DNA of 64,000 nucleotides from Heterocephalus glaber (GCF_000247695.1 NW_004624865.1:1572310-1636309); one strand, 5' to 3'. Shown: positions 21,524 through 31,289, counted from the stretch's first letter. Made by a program: numbers and translations. The notes: generated by a model not told the origin, from the letters alone.

Positions 21524-22082
21524 CCAGGTGTGATAAAAAATTATGGTGAATGTTGAGATTGATTATTTTTTTAAATAACAGTGAGAGACATGCTACCGTG
21601 AATCCCCTCAAATCCTCCCTCTTGCTTTGAACACACTCATTCCATCATCTTTGCCACTTTCCGCTGCAGCTCTGGAGTCCTCTTTCCTGAGGGTCTTTAG
21701 CTGCACTGTCCTGGCTGCCTCAATGTCCTGAACAGATTCAAAATGTTTCCCTTTCATGGTCATTTTGACTTTGGGGAAGAGCCAGGATTCACACGGTCCC
21801 AGATCTGGTGAATAAGGTGGATGAGGACACAATGTTGTGTTTTTGCAAGCCTACTTTTCTGTTGGATGGCTCTTAGCAGCAGTATTTACAATATTTTTCA
21901 TCATAGCTAAGACCCTCAGGGAGGAGGACTCCAGAGCCACTGCAGGAAGCAGCAAGAATGCCAGGTAGTGAATGTGTTCAAAGGAAAAAGGAGGATTCTG
22001 AGGGCCGTGATTCACAGCAGTACGTTTTTTACTGTAATAATTTTTAATTTAGTCATTTACTGTGTATTTTGATCATACCTGC
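21524..22082 (-). mobile_element. compound mariner element, copy 2 (best preserved)
   Basis: A 559-bp element between TA dinucleotides (21522-21523 and 22083-22084). It begins CCAGGTGTGATAAAAAAT and ends ATTTTGATCATACCTGC. The left 179 bp (21524-21702) and the right 178 bp (21905-22082) are inverted copies of each other, matching over the terminal repeat, the TTACAGTAAAA-type block, the TTTGAACACA block and CTCTGGAGTCCTC. About 200 bp of single-copy sequence lies between them. It carries the transposase C-terminus in antisense and, at its right edge (about 21892-21905), TTTTTCATCATAGC, a decayed internal terminal repeat. Non-autonomous. Confidence 0.88.
21608..21832 (-). pseudogene. mariner transposase C-terminal remnant
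   Basis: The longest intact stretch of the mariner transposase in the window (74 codons). It reads CPHPPYSPDLGPCESWLFPK, VKMTMKGKHFESVQDIEAA and LKTLRKEDSRAAAESGK, matching the mariner catalytic-domain end (HPPYSPDL-P-D motif, then the F-S-QDIEAA / LK-L-KED helix region). The residue aligned with the third catalytic aspartate appears to be glutamate (PCE in place of P-D). The first two catalytic aspartates and the N-terminal DNA-binding domain are absent. The last codons are shared with the inverted right arm. It cannot make active enzyme. Mariner transposase normally cuts and pastes at TA sites. Confidence 0.85.
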
Positions 22083-22084
22083 TA

Positions 22085-22969
22085 TATGTCCCCACTGTGT
22101 TCTAGGCCTTGTCCTATGGATTGGACTAATTCATTTCTAAGTACTCCTCTGACAAACCTTGTGTAGTCAGGCTGCCACATGGCAGGCAAGACCTCTGGTC
22201 TGTGGCTATGCTTCTGGAGCAGGCTCTGTGTCCCACCTCCTGCCACAGGGTCTCGGCAAAGGTGGGTGGCTGCTCTGGGTGGGGGGCCAGGGGACATCAG
22301 GGTCTCCTCATGCACAACAACCTGCTTCCTCATCCCATACTCATCCACTCAGCCACATGTCCATGACAAGGCACCCTTTTTAGGCCATAGAAGAGAAACA
22401 AACTGTGATAAAACTTGCCACCTAGGACAGCTCTGGGGTCAGCTGAGAATGCAGCTGGTAGGGCTGGAAAGAACCTGGGAAATCCCTTGGCTCCAGTGTG
22501 CCTTGCTGCGTGAACCTGTGAAGCCACTTGCCCAGTCTCAGTTTCTTCCTTGGCAAAGTGATGATGATTGTCCTTGATTAGATTTTAGGATTGCAAGGTC
22601 AGAAAAGCTGATGGTGCTCCTAAAAGGTCGTGGAGTTTTACACTGTGATATAAGACCAATTTAGTGTCCTGGAGAAATGATCCTTGTGCCCTAAAGTGCT
22701 CCTGCCATGATTCCTCAAAGCCTGAAGTCTCCCTGCTGCAGACTTTGAGTCATTTCTTCCTTTCTGAAGGGACATCAGACCCTGGATGCCCTCCCCTTAC
22801 CTTTCCGACAGTGGAGGCAGGACTTGGGATCCCTGGAATAAGTGATTCTTGAACTGAGATTTGAAGGCAGCTGGTGTGGCCTGGGGAGATGATATGACCA
22901 CCCACCAGATGTGAGAATTGTTAAAAGGCCATACATCCATTCCCCAGCAATACGTTGTCTTCCTTCAGT
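22085..22969. other. unannotated DNA with MIR-like scraps
   Basis: About 22085-22180 and 22510-22575 (CCACTTGCCCAGTCTCAGTT, CTTGGCAAAGTGATGATG) look like scraps of MIR. The 132-codon frame at 22179-22577 has no recognisable domain. Confidence 0.4.
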
Positions 22970-23075
22970 GAGGACTGGCCCAATTAGAGGCCAGAGATGA
23001 TAGCTCATTCATCCCTGCACCCCAGCATCTAGCATAGCACCTTGCTCAGAGTAGGCCCTTTATGACCGTCCTTTA
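22970..23075 (+). mobile_element. L2-like 3' end
   Basis: CTCATTCATCCCTGCACCCC, AGCATCTAGCATAGCACCTT and CTCAGAGTAGGCCCTTTATG have the wording and order of an L2 LINE 3' end. Confidence 0.6.
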
Positions 23076-24271
23076 CAGGACCGAGTTAAGCTAAATGGAA
23101 GCATGAAAACAGCAAGACAACCACTGGACCCCTGCAGAAGGTAAAGCTCTGCCAAGCCCAGGTGGAGGTCATTCTAGAAAGCTGGCATCTGGCAGGGTAG
23201 GAGGTGGAGAGAGGCTCATTCCCCCTGACAAATAGGTGGAGATCTTTTCCCTGTACCCTAGGGGTTTAATCTTTTCTTTTGAATCTTGAGAGCCCATGGC
23301 ATTGAGTGCTGAATCCCATTACAGAGCAATTGCCCTTAAAGCTCAAGTCTCCTGCCATTCTTTGTATGGGAGGCTCATATGTGGGGCACTGACATTATTC
23401 CATGAATCATAGACACCTCTGCTTCAGGCTTTTAGCAATGTTTTCCACAAGCCTGGGGCTACCAGGAAATTGGATTTGATCCTCCTTTCTGTAATGTTCT
23501 CATCTTCCAAGAAGGAACCTTCTCCAGAGTATTCCACTTTAGAAGAATTTGTAATCAATGGGTCAAGAAATGAGGTGAGGGGAGAGAGATCCAAGGATTA
23601 AGAAGGCCTCTGGGAGAGGTACACCTGTACTGCAGCAGGTCACAGGCCAGTTGGGAGATGCAGCCCTCACAATCCTGGGACTGTGGAATTACAGAGTGCT
23701 TGGGATTCTAGCTTTTGTGCCAACTCTATTGCTCACCATTTTCAAGCCTTCCCCAGGGTTTCTAAATGCATGCAATTCCCTAAAAATGGGATAACCAGCC
23801 ATAGTCCCTTCTGCCTACAGCTGCCCCTTTAGGATGCCCTCCCTGATGCCCCTTAGCCTGATAACACATTAAACTTACTATTTTGTCACTTGTTTCCTTC
23901 CTATAGTGAGTCCTGAGGAGTTATCAGTTGGGAAATAAGGTGGCCCCAGCATGATTTTCATGTAGTCCACTCTGCTGGCTTCTCTAGAAAATGTGACTGC
24001 CAAGGTGGACAGCCTGTGCCTGGGATGGGGAAGTTGCAGATTGCAGTGGGCCAGGGGAGAGGTCGAGGGTCTGTAGTGGGACATGGAAGGGAGGTAGAGT
24101 TTGCTCAGAGGAAGCACAGGATAAGAAGAAGGCTCAAAGTGCTGCCTAGTTAAAGGAATGGGCAATGCTTTAGGAATTTTGCTGGACATACAGTACAGAG
24201 TAGAGTGCAGTGGAACAGGAGTCTTTTTGGGTTTTCTACAGACAAGTAATCCGGCTGCAACAGTGCTCGAC
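23076..24271. other. unannotated DNA with L2-like scrap
   Basis: About 23810-23880 (CTTTAGGATGCCCTCCCTGA) resembles L2. Otherwise nothing is recognised. The 273-codon antisense frame spanning 23878-24699 crosses the SINE and its GAAA repeat and is not a gene. Confidence 0.45.
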
Positions 24272-24384
24272 AAGCTGGGAGTAGTGATGCATGCCAGGAA
24301 CCCTAGCACTGTAGGAGGCTGAGGCAGGAGTATCAGAAGTCCAAGCTCAGGCTTCTGGTGACTTAGGGAGACCAGTTTCAAAAC

Positions 24385-24427
<43 letters not shown>

Positions 24428-24484
24428 AAAAGTCTGGGATCATAGCTCAGTGCAAAGTCTATAGGTTCAATACACAGTACTGAA
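24272..24484 (+). mobile_element. composite B1-ID SINE with expanded linker
   Basis: B1-like half (AGTAGTGATGCATGCCAGGA, GGCTGAGGCAGGAGTATC, TGGTGACTTAGGGAGACCAG), then (AAAG)n at 24386-24431 replacing the usual A-rich linker, then the short ID half (GATCATAGCTCAGTGCAAAG, GGTTCAATACACAGTACTG) and an A tail. The tetranucleotide grew from the linker. Confidence 0.85.
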
Positions 24485-25261
24485 AAAAAATTCTCATCAA
24501 ACAAGGCCAAAACATTTGTTCCCAGTTGTGGTGAGTAGTTTTTTGAACGAAGAGAAAAGCACTGGGACAGCGATGCCTGATCTCCCTGTAGGCTGCGTGC
24601 CTCCTTTACTATCCCCGGATTCCTTGCACATCCAAAGCAGACAATTTGCTGTTCTCCATTTCCCAAACTGTTGCCAGACATGACCACATGCAGTTCCATG
24701 TTCTGCCCAGGACCCTGTACTCCATGCTGCTGTAGCCTCTAAGGATCCCCAGGCCCTTCCTGCCCATCCTAAAATGCTCAGCTGAATTCTTTGTCTGCAG
24801 GAAAGCCAGCAGGGCTTGCTCTCCTAGTGAAAAGCTGAAGACTGACATTTCTCCCTGCCCTGCCATCTCAGCAAGTTCCTTCCATCTCACGTTCTCCATT
24901 TGTGAAGTAAGAATAGGCAAGAACAGCACTTTTGAGGATAGATTATGAGTGTTAAGCAGGGATAATGCCTGTTGTAGTAGACATCAGAGTCACCTGTCTC
25001 TGTGCATACTCTCTGCCTGTGCTTTTCTCACTTAACGTCAATACAAGTATCATCTTCTATGCATTTAGACTGTACAGTTATGCAGAGTAGTACTTCCTTA
25101 TTCCTTGATAACCACATTTGCTCCCATCTGATGGACATTTATTCATAGAAGATTCTCAGAATACACTTGAAATGAGTGAGATACAAGTTGAAAACTGGCT
25201 TTTCTGGGTACTGAAAACTATGGCCTCCTTCCTTCAATCTAGCAATCAAAGGTTGGTTTCT
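24485..25261. other. unannotated DNA with MIR-like part
   Basis: About 24850-25000 (AGCAAGTTCCTTCCATCTCA, TCTCCATTTGTGAAGTAAGA, ACTTTTGAGGATAGATTATG) fits a diverged MIR. The rest is unassigned. Confidence 0.45.
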
Positions 25262-25338
25262 TGTTTTATTTTGTTTCATTACTAGAGATTGAACTGGGGG
25301 CCTTTGTACTCAGCCATAGAGCTATATAACCATCTCTT
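25262..25338 (-). mobile_element. ID half of a split SINE
   Basis: TTACTAGAGATTGAACTGGG, GGGCCTTTGTACTCAGCCAT and AGAGCTATATAACCATCTCT is the antisense tRNA-derived half. The matching B1-like half lies in the same orientation beyond an LTR, at 25807-25915. Confidence 0.75.
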
Positions 25339-25339
25339 T

Positions 25340-25749
25340 TGTTATGACTTCTATCTAGATGTCTTCCAAGGCTTCATGTGCTTATAGGTAGTTCTTTGGG
25401 AAGGTGATTGGATCATGGGGTGTGGGTGTAATGCTTTCACTGGATTAGTCCACTGATGAGTTTATAGCTAAATGTGATGTTGGGAGATGGAGCCTGGCTA
25501 AAGGAGGTGGATCATTAGGAGTGTGGTTTGGAAGAGTCTATCTCCCTCCCCCTCCCTTGATCTCTGCTTCCTGCCCACCATGCCATGGACTATTTCTCCT
25601 CCACCATGTTCCTCTGCCATGCTTCCCTGCCTTGGAGCCAGCTGACTATGAACTGAAACTTCTACAAACTGTGAGTCAAATTAAATCTCTCCTCCTTTAA
25701 GCTGTGGGTGTTGGGTATTTTATCTCAGCCATGAGAAAGTGATTAAGCA

Positions 25750-25751
<2 letters not shown>
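25340..25751 (+). mobile_element. MaLR/ERVL-type solo LTR
   Basis: Starts TGTTATGACTTCTATCTAG and includes GGTGATTGGATCATGGGGTG, GGATTAGTCCACTGATGAGT, ACCATGTTCCTCTGCCATG, GCCAGCTGACTATGAACTG and CTGTGAGTCAAATTAAATCT. It ends near GATTAAGCA. Same family as the LTRs at 30378, 42023 (minus) and 62428. No matching short target duplication was found by eye. Confidence 0.78.

Positions 25752-25806
<55 letters not shown>
25752..25806. repeat. (TA)n microsatellite
   Basis: About 26 uninterrupted TA units between the LTR and the B1-like half of the split SINE. It probably grew from the A/T-rich SINE linker. Confidence 0.93.
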
Positions 25807-25807
<1 letters not shown>

Positions 25808-25915
25808 TATCCTTTAGTTGCTAAGTTGCCCAGGCTGGGCTCAAACTCCTGATTCTCCTGCCTCAGCCTCTCAAAGTGCTAGGACTACAGTTGTGCACCA
25901 CCACACCAAGCTGTG
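25807..25915 (-). mobile_element. B1-like half of a split SINE
   Basis: GTTGCTAAGTTGCCCAGGCT, CTCAAACTCCTGATTCTCCT, GCCTCAGCCTCTCAAAGTGC and GTTGTGCACCACCACACC is the antisense 7SL-derived half. With the ID half at 25262-25338 it rebuilds one composite SINE once the LTR and the TA run are discounted. Confidence 0.78.
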
Positions 25916-26055
25916 ATCATTCTTTCAGCTTTTTTTTTTTTTCTCAGAGCTAAGGGACTTGGCAGGGTGTTTCATGTACTCAAACAGACTAAGGGATAGG
26001 GACCTAGTATAACAAATTAGACTGTAATTATGTGAGTACATGTGAGTGAATGAAC

Positions 26056-26243
26056 ACAAGGGGTGATCCAAAGATATGGTGAATGTTTAAATTTAAAATA
26101 AATTTATTACAGTAAAAGATATATTGTCAAGAGCAATAAGATAAAGGTGTTTGAAGAGAGGGGGGTATTTGGAATACTTTGATTAATGACAATGGGTCTT
26201 TTATTGCAATGAATTAAAAATTTAAACATTAATTGTATTCAAT
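26056..26243. mobile_element. short mariner foldback (MITE)
   Basis: About 190 bp with inverted ends: GGGGTGATCCAAAGATATGG on the left and ATTCAATGGTCACCCTAT on the right, plus mirrored TTACAGTAAAA / TTTATTGCAAT and AAATTTAAACATT blocks. The centre keeps GGTGTTTGAAGAGAGGGGGG from the transposase 3' end. It is a deletion derivative of the compound family, lacking the single-copy centre. Confidence 0.72.
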
Positions 26244-26600
26244 GGTCACCCTATATTGATAAAATATTTGTGGCAATTTCTGCCAAATAAAAACATGATA
26301 CTGTGTCCTCATCCACCTTAGTCACTGGATCTGGCACTGTGCAACTCCTGGTTCTTCTCCAAAGTCAAAATGAACATGAAAGGGAGATGTTTTGAATCCA
26401 TTCAGGACATGAAGGCAGCCAGGACAGCGCAGCTAAAGACCCTCAGGAAAGAGGACTCCAGAGCTGCTGTAGAAAGAGGTGAGAACAATGGGATGAGTGT
26501 GTTTCCAGTGAGGGGGAAAGCTTTGAGGGGGATTCATGGCAATGTGTCTTTTACTGTAATAATTTAAAAAAAATAAACATTGACTGTATTTCTGTATCGC
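26244..26600 (+). mobile_element. mariner 3' half abutting the MITE
   Basis: Starts TTGATAAAATATTTGTGGC (like the internal relic terminal repeat of the other copies) and ends GACTGTATTTCTGTATCGCA. In the plus sense it encodes the broken transposase C-terminus: CPHPP, then after a stop KVKMNMKGRCFESIQDMKAA and QLKTLRKEDSRAA (26370-26480). The position of the third catalytic aspartate appears to be asparagine (ALCN). The usual inverted left arm is absent; the small MITE takes its place directly upstream. Confidence 0.75.
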
Positions 26601-26612
26601 ATCTCATATGCC

Positions 26613-26915
26613 TGTGTACACAGGTATGAGACTATGTGAGCATGAGTGTGCATGAGAATAGTGTGTAGAAATGTGTGAGAGTGTGGGTGTGTGTGGATTG
26701 GATGCTGGTGGGAGTGTGTGCAGACAGATGTGTGTTTGAAAATTTGTGGGTGAGAATTGTGTGGGTGAACATGTTTGTTTTTGGGAGGTGTGTGTGTGCA
26801 TTTTGTGGATGTGCATGATTGTGTGGATGTGTGTGCATGTATGTGCACCCTTCTTTGTGGGTGTGTGGATATGTATGATGTGTGCACATGTGTATGTGTG
26901 TGCCTCTAGGTGTGC
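26613..26915. repeat. TG-rich degenerate repeat
   Basis: A 300-bp tract of TGTG, TGAG and TGCATG words without a single fixed unit, immediately right of the mariner end. It creates several His/Thr-rich antisense frames and a Cys/Val-rich sense frame (26564-27051). These are repeat translations, not genes. Confidence 0.85.
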
Positions 26916-27908
26916 AGGAGAGAGTGGAGGAGGTGCAGGAAGCACACAGCAGGAGGGAGGGAGTGTGCACAGCCAAGCACACAGCCAAGCATCTCGCCTG
27001 CTGCTGGAGCCTCTCTGGACTACAAATCAAGATGCCCCAGGACATCACTAGTGTGGGAGCTGATGAGGGGGAAATTCAACCAATAAACTTGGCAGCTGGT
27101 AGGGCACCCTCTGGGCAAGAGTCCCCCTCAGACTGCTCCAGCACTGTCCTTGGGTCTGCGCCGAGATATCTGAGTACCTCAGGCACAGCCTGTGGTGTCC
27201 AGCCTTTGGAGCTTCCTCATTCACTGTGGGTGGCAACCTCCAGTTGCAGTCTGTGATTATTGTGGGCCTGGCCTGCCAGTGCACTCTGGTTCGGCCTAAG
27301 CACACCCTGTGATGTTCTCTATTTTCTTTTCATCTCTGCCTCCTCCCCATCATTATTCCCTTCAGCAAAGTGGTCGTGGAGGAGACACTTACCCTCTCCT
27401 GACTTTAGGTTTTGAAAAAAAAAGTGTTATGACTTCCAAAGGCTTGTCTCATTTGCAGCACTCTGGCTAAATCATAGTCTTTACCCTGGAACTTCATTCC
27501 TCACTGAGAGCCCCCTCCCAGGTGGGGCAAATGATGCCATTTGGACAATGACCCAGGAGCCCATATCCTTCCTGGGAAGCCTCCTTGATTCGTGCTGCTG
27601 AGTTCTCTCTGCTTCTCAGTCCATGGTGAGGCCAGAATGCTACTCGGTGCTGGCTCCCTGCTGGGTCAGTCACACTTTCTTTTCGGGAAATCCCATAATC
27701 CTGGCTTCACCCATTCCTAATGGGAAATTGCTGTTTTCCAAAAATGAGTCCTTCCTTTTACCTTTACACAAAATCAAGGCAAAGGATGGTGAATGATTCT
27801 GAGACTGTCTCTTTGCCCGGTGAGAATAAAAACAAACTGTCTAACTGATGCAATGTGGAAAATGTTTCATTCCATCTTAGAGGTCAAGCTATCAGCAGAT
27901 AAATAGAA
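26916..27908. other. unannotated DNA
   Basis: A small perfect repeat, CACAGCCAAG x2, lies at 26968-26990. No gene or known transposon was recognised, although 27560-27620 has weak L2 resemblance. Confidence 0.45.
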
Positions 27909-28272
27909 TACAATTGGCTTTCCTCATCTGTGGGCTCCATGTCTAAGGATTGCATGAGCTGCATATTGAAAATATTTGGGAAAAACATTCTTTATTGAAC
28001 ATTCATAGACTTTTTTTGTATTATTCCCTAAGAATACTATAGTATTTATTCATACTATATATACTATAGTATTCTTACTATATATTCATATAATATTTAC
28101 ATTGCATTAGGCCATATAAATAATCTAAAGGTGATTTAAATTATACAGGTGCCTGTGCAGACTGTGTGCAAACACTGTACTATCATATGTAAGAAATTTG
28201 AGCACCTGCGATTTATGTACTTGTGGGAGTCTTGGAACGAATTCTTCACAGACATGGAGTAACAACTATAGT
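27909..28272 (+). mobile_element. Tigger-like DNA transposon relic
   Basis: The left end reads ACAATTGGCTTTCCTCATCT then GTGGGCTCCATG, and GCATATTGAAAATATTTGGG follows. The middle has TTATTCCCTAAGAATAC and TTACATTGCATTAGGCCATA. The right end reads AATTTGAGCACCTGCGATTT, GGGAGTCTTGGAACGAATTC, then CAACTATA. This is the order of a short pogo/Tigger-type non-autonomous element. About 60 bp of palindromic AT sequence has been added near 28030-28090. Confidence 0.72.
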
Positions 28273-29189
28273 CTGGGGATAAGTGATTTATGTTTTAATT
28301 CTGCCTGTCAACATTGCTTGGAACAAATATCTTGGCTGTCATTGAGAATAGGAAAGTATTATGGGAAGGTCAGTCTGAGGGAATCCCTGGTCTCCCAGGT
28401 CTCTTCTCTCTTGGGACTGGAGCTTAGAGGTGTGGAGATTTTGATTCCAGAAGCAAAATATATTTTCCAGCCATGTCAGGTCTGGAGCAATAGTGGGTGT
28501 TTCGGTTCCCACATTGTGTTCATGCCATCAACCTGTACCACCTGACATCTCTGCTTCATCCTCCCCCCTGCAATGAAAGTCACAAGATCTTAAAGACTTC
28601 TCAGCTCCAGGGATATACTCTTATTTACTTCACCCCAGTTACTTGGCACCTCAGCACAATCATCGGTTTGGGCTGCCCAGGCCTGAATTAATCATGCATG
28701 GCCACAGTGATTGGTTTCCTGATGATCTCCTGGTTCTTTTCAGGTCAGTGAAATGTGTTGGAAATTTTGTGAAGTTATTTCCTATTCTCTCTCTCTCTCA
28801 CTCATCCTCTGGAAAATACCATAGTCACTTTGCTTCTCTGAGCTTGAAATAGACTGAAATCAGAATTGAAATCAGAAACCAGAAATCAGAATTATACTCA
28901 GGCAACCAGGGAGCCTGCTCTATCTCTGGACTTCCTGTCCTGTGCATCAAATCATGTATTCATTATTTAAATAAGATGTAGGTTTTTATTATTTACAATA
29001 TGAAACATTACTTGATATTGAAGAAATTAAAAATTTATTGAAAGGAGGAGGAACAAGTAAAGCCAAAGAACACTTCCAAAGAAGGACCCCTGGCATAGCA
29101 TGTTTTAGAAAACTGTCAGGGGCTCTTTGGTTTGGGGAGCTTCAGTTCTGTTAGGAGAATTGATTTATACACTGAACATTGTGATCTTT
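28273..29189. other. unannotated DNA
   Basis: No gene recognised. A small tandem duplication, GAAATCAGAA x2-3, lies at 28857-28885. Confidence 0.5.
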
Positions 29190-29282
29190 GAAGACTCCAC
29201 GTGTTCTTCATCTATGAGTCCCTAGTGCCTCATTTGGTGCCTGGCAGTACTTCCTGAATGAATAAATCAATGAATGAATGGA
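29190..29282 (+). mobile_element. L2-like 3' end
   Basis: GAGTCCCTAGTGCCTCATTT, GGTGCCTGGCAGTACTTCCT and GAATGAATAAATCAATGAAT match the L2 terminus with its short GAATGAAT-type tail. Confidence 0.65.
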
Positions 29283-29322
29283 TCTCTTGTTTCCATCATT
29301 TGCAGATTTCAAGATTGTAGAA

Positions 29323-29325
<3 letters not shown>

Positions 29326-29365
<40 letters not shown>

Positions 29366-29372
29366 CGAGAGG
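29326..29372. repeat. (GA)n microsatellite
   Basis: GA units with two GAGC interruptions. Confidence 0.95.
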
Positions 29373-30377
29373 ATCAGTGTGCTCACACAGTCATCTGTAG
29401 GGATCCTGAAGAAACTGGGACATTATTGGACTTGCAGATAGGAGAGCAACTATCCAATACATATTTGTAGAACTGGTGCCAGCTTCTTTACAGCAGTGCT
29501 TCATTAAGAAACTTGCAGTCTTGAAGGGCTTGCTGGTGTACCTGGTGGGTGTGCTTTCCCAGAAGCAGGGGACAGCTCAGACCCTATGAAAAGTGACACT
29601 CTCTCTTGTAAGATTTCCCAAAAGTTGATTGCAGGGGAGCTCGGGCTTGAGGACCCCCGCAGTAATCAGAAACACCTGCATTATCAATGCCAGACAGATC
29701 TCCTGAGAAGATTGAAATCATTCACTATCATTTTGCTTTTATTTCTTCAGCAACTGCAAGAACAGAAATCAACTGGGGATAGCCCAGAATTTAACATGGG
29801 CTTATCTCTTTTTGTGAGCATCACTGAAACCTTAGAGCTCAATTAAGTCATCCAGTTGCCAATAAAAAATTCACTGAGTCCAGGAGAGAAGATTGGATAT
29901 TCCACACTTCCCTTTGACAACCTTTGGATATTTTACTCCATTAATCATCGCTTTTCTCTCCTGTCTCTCAGTCCTGCTCTGTCTACTGCTGCTCTGTTCT
30001 CAGCAGGTGAACACACATCTCTACCTTACCACACACACAAACCCAAATTTTCTTTCCACCACATTTATCTCCACTCTGCACCTCACTTTCCACCTTTACA
30101 CCCCTACCTCAGTCCGTGGAGATCATCTGGATCTAGAGTTTCAGCTCACTGTCTCGATGCTGTTCCTTCGCTCTGAGATTGCCTACACTTGCTGTTCTGT
30201 CCAAACCCTTCTCCCAAATAGCTCTCACCAGTGGTAACCACGACCTTCTCATTGCCAGGCTTGCTGAGCACTAAAATAAGGCCTAAAGACAGTTGGATGA
30301 TAACATAATTATCATCAAACTGAGACACTTTTCAGAGCCTTTTCAGGGAAGATAGGAGTGGGCACCAGAATGAGACA
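29373..30377. other. unannotated DNA
   Basis: No recognisable gene or transposon. The overlapping frames at 29856-30237 are in two frames of the same Pro/Ser/Leu-rich stretch and look like chance. Confidence 0.5.
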
Positions 30378-30779
30378 TGTACTATGACTCTTCTTCCAGT
30401 TTAGATCTAAAGTGTCCCCCCAAAGCCTCATGTGTTTGGAAGGTGATGGATTATGGGGCGCCATACTCATCAGAGGATCCATCCATGGATGAGTTTGTGG
30501 CTGAATGTGCTATAGGAGGTGGGGCTTGATTGAAGGAGGTCATTGGGATGTGACTTGGAAGGGTGTATTCTTGTCTCCAGTTCCTCTCTTCTCTCTGTTT
30601 CCTGACTGCCATGAGGTGAACAGCTTTCCTCCAGCCTGCCTTTTCATTCTTCTGTTTCTACCTTGGCATCAGCTAACCATGGACTGAATCTCCTAAAACC
30701 ACAAACCAAATTAAGTCCTTCCTCCTTTAAGTTGTGTGTGTTGGGTGTTTTGTCTCAGAGATGGGAAAGTAACTAAGGG
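30378..30779 (+). mobile_element. MaLR/ERVL-type solo LTR
   Basis: TTTAGATCTAAAGTGTCCCC, CCTCATGTGTTTGGAAGGTG, ATGGATGAGTTTGTGGCTGA, GGAGGTGGGGCTTGATTGAA, GACTGCCATGAGGTGAACAG and CCATGGACTGAATCTCC, ending near GGGAAAGTAACTAAG. Same family as 62428-62842. Confidence 0.82.
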
Positions 30780-30809
30780 AACTATCCTAGGACTGGATGA
30801 GTGATGCTT

Positions 30810-31181
30810 CTGTACTTTGGGTCTGAAATGATTCCCAAAAGGCCAATGTATTAAAGGCCTGTCGCATTATTGGGAGGTTATGGGACATTTAAGAGGCAGA
30901 GTCCAGCTGGAGGAAGTTATATCATTGGGCATGTGCCCCAAAAGAGGTTATTGGGACCACAGCCCCTCCTCTTTCTCTCTTTGCTTCCCACCCTTCCTAG
31001 GCAAACAGCCTCCTTGGCCCTATGGCCTCACCATGATGTACTGAGCCACCACTGGCCCAACAAAACAGGACCAAGAAACCAGAGACTGAAACTTTTTAAA
31101 ACTGTGAACCAAATGAACCTTTTTAAAATTAAGCTGATTACCTCAGGTATTTTGTTATAGTAACAGAAAGCTGATTAACAT
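30810..31181 (+). mobile_element. MaLR/ERVL-type solo LTR, second family
   Basis: TTTGGGTCTGAAATGATTCC, CCAATGTATTAAAGGCCTG, TTGGGAGGTTATGGGACATT, then GAGACTGAAACTTTTTAAAA and GTATTTTGTTATAGTAACAG, ending CTGATTAACATG. Related to, but clearly different from, its neighbour 30 bp to the left, so these are two insertions and not one provirus. Confidence 0.75.
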
Positions 31182-31289
31182 GGGTGCTTTAGCAATGAAA
31201 TAGTTTTGTGAATATTTGTTTATTTACAGATAGTTAAAATTTATCCTGGAGAGACAAAACAACTTGCTCAAGACCATGAAGCCTGGAGT

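Noticed and set aside
23878..24699. 273-codon antisense open frame, the longest in the window
   Set aside because: It crosses a composite SINE and its (AAAG)n repeat (a run of Phe/Leu/Ser) and has no domain. The frame is open by chance.
26564..27051. His/Thr-rich and Cys/Val-rich frames of 100-138 codons
   Set aside because: All are translations of the TG-rich degenerate repeat in different frames and strands.
30378..31181. Short provirus with paired LTRs
   Set aside because: The two LTRs are of different families and the 30 bp between them hold nothing retroviral.
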